Below, in pieces: positions 1 through 10,530 of a stretch of DNA of 64,000 nt. The stretch is from Aphrophora alni (Eukaryota; Arthropoda; Insecta; Hemiptera; Aphrophoridae). Each line of letters begins with the position of its first letter. Position 1 is the first letter of the stretch. The stretch spans positions 17,826,098 through 17,890,097 of the forward strand of contig OY740772.1 of assembly GCA_963513935.1 (NCBI GenBank), written 5' to 3'. A program made the position numbers and the translations under genes. Under the pieces are notes generated by a model. The model ran no database searches, was not told the DNA's origin, and saw nothing but the letters and a program-made list of their open reading frames with translations.

Positions 1-732
1 TGGACTGCCTGCCTCCTACTCTAGCAAGAAATAAGAAGATATTATTCTGCTAGCAGAAACAATATTCTTATGTGGTATTAATATAGTAGATGGGGTATAA
101 GGTATAACATAATCTCTGTTAAATTATGTGACTTTATTGGAACTCCCGTTAGAAACACCACAGTAATACATTATTTGTATACGTAATATTTATGTATTGA
201 ATATAGAAATATTGGATTTATTGCTAGGTGGAAAATTTTTGTTTAAATAAATTCAAAAACCCAACGTAAAGAATTACTTTGTTTTTAATAATGTTTTTGG
301 AATGGTTTTTAGTACGGCAAAACTATGTTATAATGTTCGCAAAACTGTAGTAGTGGACTGCCTGCCTCCTACTCTAGCAAGAAATAAGAAGATATTATTC
401 TGCTAGCAGAAACAATATTCTTATGTGGTATTAATATAGTAGATGAGGTATAAGGTATAACATAATCTCTGTTAAATTATGTGACTTTATTGGAACTCTC
501 GTTAGAAACATCACAGTAATACATTATTTGTATACGTAATATTTATGTATTGGAGATAGAAATATTGGATTTATTGCTGTGTGGAAATTTTTTGTTTAAA
601 TAAATTCAAAAACCCAACGTAAAGAATTACTTTGTTTTTAATAATGTTTTTGGAATGGTTTTTAGTACTGCCAAACTATGGTGTAATGTTCGCAAAATGG
701 TAGTAGTGGACTGCCTTCTAATCTAGGAAGAA
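1..732. repeat. 353-bp tandem repeat, two full copies plus a partial third
   Basis: The unit starting TGGACTGCCTGCC at position 1 restarts at 354 and again at 707, a period of 353 bp. Copies one and two differ at only scattered bases. The third copy matches for about 25 bases and then diverges. The array begins exactly at the window edge, so more copies may lie upstream. No coding potential was seen. It may be satellite DNA or a local duplication. Confidence 0.9.
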
Positions 733-849
733 ATATGAAGTTACAGTTTATTTAAAAATTAGGACGAAAACGTAAATATTAATAAATAAATAAAATTATT
801 CTTTAATCTGTTATAAATCATGTAACATTGATTAAAATAGGGTCATCGA

Positions 850-873
<24 letters not shown>
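850..873. repeat. poly(T) tract
   Basis: A run of 24 T, followed by AT-rich sequence. It could be the antisense tail of a decayed retroposon, but no element body was recognised next to it. Confidence 0.9.
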
Positions 874-880
<7 letters not shown>

Positions 881-2340
881 GTAAAATTTGAATATTAATA
901 ACAGAAATCATAGTGTCTAATTGGGAATAAAATAAAAGTAATTGATAGTAGGCAAAGAACGAAAATAAATATTGACCGGCGTTAATAAATTATGTGAATC
1001 AATTGCGATTTACGTTTTTTACAAATTACGATACAAGTGAAGAAAACTTAACCTATACATAACATTATTTTTAAACAAAAGTTCACAAAGTTGGGCCTTT
1101 CAATATCTAATTTTCTCCCACGAAAAATAGATCGGTATCAATTATTATATTTGTAGCGTAGACAATTTTGAAGTAAATGTTTTTTTTTTTTTTTCTTTTG
1201 CAGATTTGTGTGCTAGAAAGCTGCACCGATAATTCCGACATTTTAATTGCAACTGACAAGTGATGCGGAGACAGTACAGGTTACACTTGTCGGTGAATGT
1301 ATGTTGGTAAAAGTTGATTTATATGAACTACTTTTACGTTCATAATTATTGAACCAGTCTTGTTAATACGTATTTGCTTTACACTGAAAGTCACAAAATT
1401 AAAGTGTCTCAATCCGTTGTTGGAAACATTTCCAAATGAATGTCAGTAGATAGCTAACCTGCTTCAATATATATGTTAGAGTCTGTCAAAGTCTGTCTGC
1501 CTGTGAAATGGGGTTGAGTTACCTAACACAGAAGCACATGGGTGGGACATTTGTTTATTTACTTATTTACGCTCCTACAACAGTTACTCTTTGGAAATGT
1601 AGGCTGAGTGTAGAGTTTGTGATTGTGTATTTTTTAAATTTTATTTTGTTGTTCTTAATTTGACTTGGCGTGTATGGGTGTTTATAATAAAGCGTCTTAA
1701 ATATATTACGTAATAATTTCTTGAAATAGCATTATGGGGTAAAACTAATTAGTTCTAAATACCTTATAGAAGACTCTGAAAAATGCCATTTTTAAGATTT
1801 TTGGACTTATATTGTTTAAAAATCCGGGGAATTAACTTTTTTTTTAACTCTCAAAGTTTTCAAATTTAGTCACGTAATACTTTATTTAAAGCACTTATGA
1901 AACCAAATACTCGATCTCAATATCTCTTACCATTTAAAAACATAAATGACTGCGATGTACGTCTTTACGTTTTTTTTCTATATTGACTATTAAAATAAAT
2001 AAGGGAAAAATAAAATAAGGGAATAGTTTTACAGAATATTAATTTAATATATTATATGTCAACTTTTAGGAATAATGCATCAAAAACCAAAGTTTTAAGG
2101 TGATAGTTTTTTAAAGTCGTTCAAAAGGAAAATTTTTGAAAATTTAACATATTTTCCTAACTCTTACCGGTTTGCGAATACGTTTTTAGATTTTATTTCA
2201 TGTTACAGATAAGTATGTTCCCAAATTTTAAAAGTTAAAAGTTCGAGTTACAGCTGTAGCAGCCTTGGTAGGTAACTATGTGTTTTTCTTGTTCTATATA
2301 GGCTAAAAATTCTCAATCTTAATCGCCTCTTAAGTAATAA
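874..2340. other. AT-rich tract with no recognised gene
   Basis: AT-rich DNA with short homopolymers and no reading frame or family signature that I recognise. Around 1480-1700 the composition is slightly less AT-rich, but I could not assign it. Confidence 0.5.
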
Positions 2341-3143
2341 CCGTAGCTCTAGAATACGTAGTTTAATAGCACTACGATCGGAAAAGAACAGAAGTTGTTC
2401 AAAATAGACATGATAGGAAAGATGGAAGAGCGGGATCTAACCCAAGATATAAAAAATAACCGGAGCTCTAGAATATTCTAATAGCACTAGGATCGGAAAA
2501 GAACAAAAGTTGTTCAAACGAGACATGATAGGAAAGATGGAAGAGAGGGATCTAACCCAAGATATGAAAAATAACCGGAGCTCTAGAATACTCTAATAGC
2601 ACTATGATCGGAAAAGAACAAAAGTTGTTCAAAATAGACATGATAGGAAAGATGGAAGAGAGGGATCTAACCCAAGATATAAAAAATAACCGTAGCTCTA
2701 GAATACTCTAATAGCACTAGGATCGGAAAATAACAAAAGTTGTTCAAACGAGACATGATAGGAAAGATGGAAGAGAGGGATCTAACCCAAGATATAAAAA
2801 AATAACCGGAGCTCTAGAATATTCTAATAGCACTAGGATCGGAAAAGAACAAAAGTTGTTCAAACGAGACATGATAGTAAAGATGGAAGAGAGGGATCTA
2901 ACCCAAGATATAAAAAAATAACCGTAGCTCTAGAATACTCTAATAGCACTAGGAACGGAAAAGAACAAAAGTTGTTCAAACGAGACATGATAGGAGAGAT
3001 GGAAGAGAGGGATCTAACCCAAGATATAAAAAAATAACCGTAGCTCTAGAATACTCTAATAGCACTAGGAACGGAAAAGAACAAAAGTTGTTCAAACGAG
3101 ACATGATAGTAAAGATGGAAGAGAGGGATCTAACCCAAGATAT
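2341..3143 (+). repeat. Minisatellite, seven copies of a 115-119 bp unit
   Basis: Units start with CCGTAGCTCTAG or CCGGAGCTCTAG at 2341, 2460, 2575, 2690, 2806, 2922 and 3038. Periods are 119, 115, 115, 116, 116 and 116 bp. Each unit holds GAACAAAAGTTGTTCAAA, then GATAGGAAAGATGGAAGAG and GATCTAACCCAAGATAT. The same order of motifs occurs once per copy in the dispersed family M elsewhere in the window (for example 16.9 kb and 47.2 kb), so the array looks like an expansion of the middle of one family M copy. A frame that stays open on the minus strand here is a product of the repetition. Confidence 0.92.
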
Positions 3144-4419
3144 CAACAAATTTGTAAATCTGCTTGGGATTGTCACTAAAGTGAGCTCATGGAGGATGAT
3201 AGAAAACATGAGAACCCAACTATCAAAGGCTGTACAGTCTGCTATTTATCTATAGTAAAGTTCTTACGGATGGAATTTTTTAGTTATTAATTAGAAAGGT
3301 AAATATATTTTTTCGTTTTTAATTTATTCACTATTGATGTTAATAGTCAATAAAAATAAAAAGGTTTCAAAAGTTTAACGGAAGTACTTGATTTTCAATT
3401 TTAAAAAACCATCTCGGAAAAGATTGCCAGACACGTACTCATTATAAGTGAGCCTGTGTATGTCATATTTTATACAAATGAGAAAATATCACATCCACGT
3501 GAAATATATAAGGGGATAACCAAAGCTTAAACTCTAGAGTGTTTGTTATCACCATAACCTCTCTGTGATCGTTGTAACTAATATTTAAAATAAGTATGGC
3601 TACAGAGGAATGTAAGTAATTTTCTATTTGTATAATACACATAAAGTTGAATAGCACATCCAAAAGTGTTCTAAATATTATGTCGGTTAACTTTTCATTA
3701 TTTCATGGAAATACTCAAACATTTAGAACGTTTGTAGACAAGACTTAATATCGTAATTATAACACTATCAAGCTTGTAAAACTCTTCCACTCATTTCCTC
3801 AAAGATTAAACAAACCATCGCCCAAACACGTCATAACATAAAAAAGTCATCCAACAGCTCTAAACAAATAAACCAAAGATCAGTTTCACCAGCATCTGTT
3901 TTCAATTCACACAAAATGTTGCAATTATTTCAACTGCATATAAATTTTCCGCACTGTCAATACTTTAGGTTTTGAGTGGCGGGTAGTGTAAGCATACATC
4001 AAAGGAGTCTACCAAAACAAACAATAAGCAACAGAAATATTGTAGACAACGCATCGCATGGAAGGCTGAGAATGTGTGCGTCGAGTTATGATGTTATTTT
4101 GGTCGAGACACATGCCAAAATTTATAGATATCAGTTTGACTTGGCGGCTCAAAATAACACTAAGAGCTTCCCAGCGTGATGGATGGGTTACGTTGGCTTG
4201 ACGTGTATGCTAAGATATACTGACGATATTCTGACTGGGTTTATGGGCGGAGATTAAAACCCAAATAGAACGAATATAGTGCCTCTAATTATGTTTTTTA
4301 TAGCTTGTACACGCTGTCGTCAAATTGACTTAATTTTTTATCGGTTGTCGTCTAACCTTGAAAGAAAAAATGGGAAACAATTGACACAATTTTAAAACAC
4401 AAGGGATTAATTTTTTTAA
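3144..4419. other. AT-rich tract with one family M tail fragment
   Basis: Around 3437 the string CTCATTATAAGTGAGCCTGTG matches the 3' part of family M copies at 4.7 kb and 17.1 kb, so a decayed M tail follows the minisatellite. The rest shows no gene or recognised repeat. Confidence 0.4.
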
Positions 4420-5160
4420 ACAAAACCTGGCGGTCACCATCGCCTTTAAAAAAGAAAAAAAGGACCATAAAAGTAGAGCCCCTAGCCCTTGAATACTCAA
4501 TTTTGGTTTCGTTGTTGATTAAAGGCGAAAAACCACGTGGTCATCATCGCCTTCAAAAAAAGAAAAGAAAAAGGGTAATACTTAGAGTATTCTACAATAG
4601 AATACTCTAAGTACGTCAGAGATGGGGGGGAATTTGGAAAAGTCAGTCTCAATAGTGAAGATGAAAAAGAAGAATAAACCTAAAAATAGCTTAAGAAAGA
4701 TGTAGATCCAGTCAGATACCTCGGGAATACAATATTCGTACTCATTATAAGTCAGCCTCTGAGAAAGACCATATACTGTAGTAGCGTGAGGGTCGAAAGG
4801 AAAGAAATGTTGTTTAAAGGCGAAAAACTTCGCAATCATCATTACTTTAAAAAGGAAGAAAAGAGCGGTAAACAAAGATCTCCTAAGTCTTCCCTCAAAT
4901 ACCGACAGGATTGGAAAGAGTTGGATATGTCAGAGCTGATAGTGAAGTTGAAAGAGATAGATTCAACCCAAGATTATTTAAAGAACATATAGATCTACCA
5001 AAGGACCTGAGGATTGCCACACGTGTACCTGCTAAAAGCGAGCCTCTGAGGGGATCAAATACTCAGATTCAAAGTCGAAAGAAACCAAGTGTTGTTCAAG
5101 ATGGACCTGATAGGAAATATGAAATATAGAGATCTAACATAAGACTAGATGGAGAAAATC
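4420..5160 (+). repeat. Cluster of dispersed family M copies
   Basis: At least three partial copies lie head to tail. Recognisable head motifs (GTCACCATCGCCTTT at 4434, GGTCATCATCGCCTTC at 4539, GCAATCATCATTACTTT at 4831) are each followed by an A/G-rich tract. Tail motifs (GTACTCATTATAAG near 4738, GCGAGCCTCTGAGGGG near 5039) end two copies. The part around 5080-5140 repeats the minisatellite motif order. Open frames across this cluster are not convincing genes. The family has no recognised coding region, and its class is unknown to me. Confidence 0.6.
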
Positions 5161-5250
5161 CAAATCCAGCATTAATTATAAATTGATCATTTCATTGATA
5201 TAGTTTATTCGGATATTTGAAATCATTTATGTATATTATACAAACAAATA

Positions 5251-5297
5251 AACGACGTTTCGTAGTGTATATCTATTACCGGTGTCAAGTGATAAAC
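5251..5297 (-). mobile_element. Penelope-type terminus fragment (family C)
   Basis: Read on the minus strand: TTATCACTTGACACCGG, a short spacer, then CGAAACGTCG. Related strings occur at 20.6, 36.2 and 62.8 kb. The pattern CTTGATAACGG followed by CGAAACGT resembles terminal sequences of Penelope-like elements. No coding part is attached. Confidence 0.45.
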
Positions 5298-6575
5298 ATA
5301 GAACATGAGAAATATGAGTATAATTGTAATGAAAACTCGTGATTTAGAAAAATTTAATAAACATTCCTCTACTTCAAACAAAGCCAAAGGAACGGTTAAA
5401 TCTCCACAAGGAATTATCACAAGGTCACGCACTAATGTTATAAGAGATGGAAGAAAAGGTTTTTCATCTTGATAAAACTGTTAGTTAACCAAACCCTTGG
5501 TATACAACTCCTATTTATTGTATTATTGATTATTGTATGTTCTCCGTTCCTTTCCTTGTGTTTAATAGTTCTATAACTTGTGTTTTTCGTGATCACTTTT
5601 GTATATAGTCTCAGTTATTTTGACCATTCAAAACTAAATTTTGCCTTGGATTATATTTTTCAATTTTTTAACTTTTATTTACATTTTAATAAGTTCCAGA
5701 CACATTCACATTTGTCATTTTCTAGATTTGAATATCTCTTGAAAAAGAGAGTTGATCCATACTCTCGAAAAGTTGAATATTTCGTTTTATAAACACAATT
5801 GATGACCAATGTCCGATTGGAAACTACTACTAAAATTTCAAACTAACCAAGTTGAAAAAATATATCTACTTTCATCAAGTCAATTTAACTGACGTTAAAT
5901 TATTAACAACAAATCATATTTATAATCTCGAATTGTTAATTACAGAGTGTACGAAATGCGCTGAATGTAAATCAAAAGTTATTCTTAGTGGACAGACACA
6001 ACTTCTTGCAGAGGAACTTAATCGTAGTTGAATAGAATAGCTCCACTGTCGGCCCATAAATTAGGACGCAGAATGACAGACAAATAGACGACTGTTTCTG
6101 ATTGGCGCCATCCTTGTGACATCTTTTAGCTTTAAATCAAAATCAACTTCGCCCCCAGTAAATCGTAGAATACCACAGTTCCCTTATTGCAGTCAATATT
6201 ATCTGAAGCCAGCAGAATGTAATATTTTATATAGAACTGATTTTATTTTTAGAGAAACAGTTTTTGATCAAATGTGAGGGTAAAGAAATTATCAAATTTC
6301 TCAGTACACACGAGACTATGAAACCTACACATATAGGAGTAACTTGGTTCACTATATTACAGCGTATATATCAGCGTGGAAAGTTTCATTATATTTTAAA
6401 TTTAAAAAACAGCAGAAGATAATAATTTGCGTGCAACCAAAATCAACTACCTTTTTACAATAAGGCTCCTACTTCTTAATACAGGATTCCATATTATATA
6501 ATCAATATAATCACATTTTAAGTTGTTTTTATGCTTGGTATTTTTTGTGTGTCAAATATACGACCGTTTAGGAGA
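5298..6575. other. AT-rich tract with no recognised gene
   Basis: Short open frames only, none with a recognisable domain. No repeat signature beyond simple AT-rich DNA was seen. Confidence 0.4.
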
Positions 6576-6720
6576 ATGGGGTGTCTCAGTTGGTTAAGAC
6601 GTGCGTCTAGCTCGATTGCAGTTCCGACTTGTGAACAGTCAAAGTTTGTGCAGGTTATAGGAGCGTCTTGAATTTTTGTGTGTTACGCTACTCCGTCGAC
6701 TCCAATAGTCTGACGCCCCT
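6576..6720 (+). repeat. tRNA-like SINE head (pol III promoter relic)
   Basis: The segment GGTGTCTCAGTTGGTTAAGA fits the D-arm/A-box of a tRNA. About 35 bases further, CAGTTCCGACTTG is a degraded B-box (consensus GGTTCGANTCC). The spacing suits a tRNA, but acceptor pairing is poor and a non-tRNA body follows, as expected for a tRNA-derived SINE rather than a functional tRNA gene. Only one copy was noticed in the window. Confidence 0.5.
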
Positions 6721-7254
6721 TAAAAAGTTAATAGAAAATGAACTGTAGACGAACTTCTTTCATAGGTTGTTGAAATCGAAATGTTACAACGGTGTACTTT
6801 GAATATCAATTAACCCCTCATCCTGATTTTGTTCACAAATTTATAACTAAACATTGACTGTGACGGTTGTGAAAAATGCGGATTTTTATTTAAAACTTTG
6901 AGTCAAAAAGCCTGTTTAAACGAATACAATGTTTGTTTATTAAAAGTGAAAACTATTTCAACATTCTTTACCATAACAATCAATTTTACAAATTACAACT
7001 GAATCATTAAGATAACCATAAAATTAATATGAGGTTACGATAACCAACTATATTTACGAAAGTTTTTCAACATTAATATAGACTACATATTATTTCTGCT
7101 GTGTCATAGTCAGCGTCTACAAAGACTAAGAAGGTAATATCTGTACCCAAATGAATCATGACAATTATTGAAGACCCAATAACAAGCAGAAGAGAATTGC
7201 TTTTGGTGGTGACACAATCTATCCCCTTTTAAGGAACTGAAATCTGACTGTTTC
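6721..7254. other. AT-rich tract, nothing recognised
   Basis: AT-rich sequence with no gene, structured RNA or repeat that I can support. Confidence 0.4.
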
Positions 7255-7700
7255 ATTAAAACAGAAGAAGAAAAACGACGGTACAAAGACGAGGAGCACC
7301 AACTGCTTAGTGCTCTATACAGATGGATCCCGCACTGCCATAGGTGTAGATGAGGGAATATTTGGTACATCAATGAAGATCAAATAAGTAAAACAGTATT
7401 TCCGGCTGAGGTGTGGCTATATTGAAATGTGCACAGCTGACTACATGAAATCAATCTAAAACTCTCGAGGCATGAGAAACCAGAGGGTAGTCTTGTCTTT
7501 GTGACAGGTCATGAAGCGTTCGAGTAACATCTAAAACCTTTGGTCCTGACACAAGGAAACCTGAAATGCAGATGTGTGATAATCGTACAGAAACAACAGA
7601 AATTAAGCTATTGAAGTGTGAAGCAGTGGCCTGATAAAACATTCCTAATATAAGACGAAGAAGAAGACTGGCCAGCCTGCCAATACGGCGACTCATCCAA
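7255..7700 (+). pseudogene. Decayed RNase H domain of a non-LTR retrotransposon
   Basis: Plus-strand translation gives LYTDGSRTAIGV (about 7312-7347), which carries the first catalytic Asp block (YTDGS) of a type I RNase H domain. It then reads GIFGTSMKIK. After a one-base frame change it continues FPAEVWLY, matching the second catalytic block (F-x-A-E). Several stops and frameshifts interrupt it. RNase H domains of this type lie at the C-terminal end of ORF2 in I, Jockey and R1-like non-LTR retrotransposons, where they remove RNA from the RNA-DNA hybrid. The upstream RT is absent, consistent with 5' truncation. Minus-strand open frames across this stretch are shadows. The element is dead. 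Confidence 0.72.
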
Positions 7701-7959
7701 GAACATAGTTATCAATATACTCGTTGAGTATAGAAGATAACTAGAAGATAAGGTATAGTGGAAGCAGATATAGGTAATATATCTCCAAAGACCACATTGA
7801 AGGCAATGCTCGCAGTAAGAGTGTGCACTCTTGCGTTGTGTCAGTTCTCAAAGACAAGAAGAGTCAGCAGGTATTACATCTTACACAGAATAAATAGCAA
7901 ACATAAAGGATTACGACTTTGACGTATAAATATATACGACCTCAAAGTAATACAATAAA

Positions 7960-8110
7960 CGGTTCCGGAGTGGCATGTCTCTGAGAAAGAGATTAGGGTG
8001 TAGTGGGTAATCCGGATGAACCGGGAGTCCTACATATTAGAATAAACATGTCTTCTTATAGTGCCTAATGCAGCCTCATCGGGGAAAATGGAGTACGTTA
8101 TAAGCCAAAA
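7960..8110 (+). mobile_element. Probable 3' untranslated part of the same non-LTR element
   Basis: A relatively GC-rich block with GGTTCCGGAGTGG and, downstream, GGGAGTCCTACA. Strings of this sort are common in 3' regions of insect non-LTR elements with an RNase H domain. It lies 250 bp downstream of the RNase H relic on the same strand. Assignment is by position and flavour only. Confidence 0.3.
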
Positions 8111-9359
8111 ACAGATCTTTACAGATTACTCGAACTGTCTGAATGAGTACATTTAATTACTCAATTCTCTGAGTGAACATTTTATTGCTTTTTAATGTTC
8201 ATCTTATCACAATACAAGTATAGAAATGTCAAGTAAGTGATGGGTCACAAAATCTATAAGTTTTTCCCGATTTGTTTGTTTGAGAACCCCAGAGTCCAAA
8301 TAAAGGTTTTTTGCAATGGTTTCTCTTCTAACTCTGTTTTTCTGTTGATCTGTCAGATGTTTATTGTCTATCTATCTATAGTACTCTAAATCCCAAAAGC
8401 GTATAACGATTTTAATCAAATTTGTGCTTATTTTCCTCATATCTTGTACTTGTTTTATTTTATTTGTAACTCAAAATTTCCTTAGCTGCTATAAGAATAA
8501 AATACAAAAATAAATTTTCTTAAAACCGAGTATAACCTCTTAGAAAACAAACTAACCTCATTGGTTTATGTTAAAAACTAACTTTCCAAAAATATATCAT
8601 AAGCTAACGATAAAAAAAACAAAAATATCCACCATAGGAATGTGTTTAACATCAATTTTCTCAAAATCGGCTACAATTATTTTAGTTAAACGTGAATATT
8701 AATGACCAACCATGGACCATTTAAACTTCTTGATTGACAACTATCGAACTGAATTTTGTGATAATTGTTAGTTTTGGTTATTTTTTATTTGGTTTTGAAG
8801 TTGTGGGAGTAACTATGTTTCACATCATTTATTTTTTTCTGTGCGCAATTAATTGTTCATTGTAAATAAGTTTACATTAAGAAACTTGTTCTGCTCCATC
8901 TAATCAATGTCATATTTTGACTACGTTTGTAGTAAAAAACATTAAATCAATCGATTATTTCACATATATCTAGCCCTTATTAATTTTTTTGGTTAGCCCT
9001 AACCTAACCAACATATTCTGTACTTGAAAACCCATAAAACTATCATATAATTCGCTATCACTGAGAGGACATGGGAATGTATGCACCAAGGCTAAGAAAT
9101 GTTTTCATTTACATAAATCTTTGAGTAAATGTGCGTGAAATCTGCAGTAGGCAGTCGCAGGACGGTTTCGTGTATAAATCTTACAATATATTGCGTCTGC
9201 TATGCCAATGTTTTATGAAGGAAACCTAATTTGTCCATCAACTTATTTAGTATCAGTAAAGAGAAAACCTAGTCATAAACTACGCACACAATATTGATGG
9301 AACTTTTACAAGCGCATACGCACAACAATATGGTATAAATGTGTTTAAAATAAGTTATT
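8111..9359. other. AT-rich tract with no recognised gene
   Basis: Around 8655-8675 the string TTCTCAAAATCGGCTACA resembles the minus-strand core of the short family E motif seen at 24.5 kb. Otherwise nothing was recognised. Confidence 0.35.
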
Positions 9360-9517
9360 GGGCGCAATTATGGTACTTACCCAGTACAAATATATTACAG
9401 TAACCATGTAATAGTGTTTATCACTACTTTAACGAGCCTCATAGAAGTGTATAAATATATTAAAAAGTATCCATTCCCTTCATTCGAGTCAGTATCTAGG
9501 TCCGAGGGGGCATCAAG
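9360..9517 (+). repeat. Family D fragment (left part), interrupted by a foldback element
   Basis: TGGTACTTACCCAG and CGAGCCTCATAGAAGTGTATA parallel TGATACTTACCCAG and CGCCTCATATAAATGTATA in the family D copy at 19.6-19.8 kb. Family D sequence resumes at about 10095 after the foldback element, which suggests that the foldback inserted into it. Confidence 0.4.
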
Positions 9518-9621
9518 GCCACACAGAGTGTTCAGAAAATCTTGTACCAAACATTAAATGGTTGTTATATGTGTCAAAAAAATAAATAAACAAGTTCCTA
9601 TAAACATATGTCCGGAAACGC

Positions 9622-9652
<31 letters not shown>

Positions 9653-10100
9653 CAATTAGGTATAAGCTACCTTTAGAAATTATTAAAATTTTGAGTCGAA
9701 ATTTTGTAAACACATATTTCATGCTACACAAATCTAAATAAAAAATCAAAGCAATATCTTATAAATTGTCGAAAAAGTGACCATTTGAAATATTTAATAT
9801 TGAATATCTCCAAAACATTAACTTTTAAAAAACGTAAAATGCCGCCATTTTAGAAATATACAAGATAAAGTTTTGATTCTTGGTAATCTGGTAAAACGTT
9901 GCATACAAAACTTGTATACTAAATTGCAACTTGACATCTTAATAATTTCAAAATCAATATTTTGTTTAACACAAAATAGCCGAAGATGGAAAACAAAGCG
10001 TTTACGGACATACTTTTTAAGAACTTTTTTCTTTATTTTTGACCCAAATAACAACCACTTAGAGTTTGGACGACATTTACTGAACTGTGTACATATGTGA
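9518..10100. mobile_element. Foldback (long inverted repeat) element, about 580 bp
   Basis: The first ~205 bp (9518-9725) and the reverse complement of the last ~220 bp (9880-10100) align over most of their length. Shared blocks include TGGTTGTTAT, GTCAAAAA, AAGTTC, TATGTCCG and AAACGCTT. The left arm is broken by a T tract (about 9627-9650). The middle ~150 bp is non-coding. Open frames on either strand follow the arms and encode nothing recognisable. The structure fits a foldback or MITE-like DNA element. Confidence 0.7.
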
Positions 10101-10530
10101 AGGCGCCTCCACTCATTACGCTCGTGTCGATGTCAGCCCTACTGGATATCGCAACTACGATACATTCTTGATGGTCAGTGTTTGAAATTTATTTTTTGAC
10201 AATAACTTCGCTATTTGTCGACGTAGAATTGTGGTACCATAACATTATGAAATGAAATCTACAACTTTGTATCTAATTGATTGTGTTAAAATTGAATAAC
10301 ACACGAGATATGAACAAAAGACAGTTAAAGTGAATGCAATTCTGATATTTTGAAATCATTTTTCTGAATTTTGATATAACTCTTTATGAGTACAGTATAG
10401 TCCTCTATACCAAATTTAATGTTTTCTATATCATAATCATTCTGTTCGCAATCGTGCTTATGTACAGACGATATCGACGATGACAACAATGTATACAGTG
10501 TGTGTCGAAACTAACTTTCTCGGTTACCTG
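10101..10530 (+). repeat. Family D copy
   Basis: It starts with GTGAAGGCGCCTCCACT and GCTCGTGTCG, then TGACAATAACTTCGCTATTTGTCGACGTAGA. It continues with an AT-rich body and ends near GTGCTTATGTACAGACG. The same order of motifs recurs at 13.9-14.4, 26.0-26.4 and 45.2-45.6 kb. The family has no recognised coding capacity. Confidence 0.6.

Noticed and set aside
2341..3143. CRISPR array
   Set aside because: The whole 116-bp unit is repeated with no unique spacers, and the host is eukaryotic.
2976..3209. 77-codon minus-strand frame
   Set aside because: It is an artefact of the minisatellite periodicity and has no recognisable domain.
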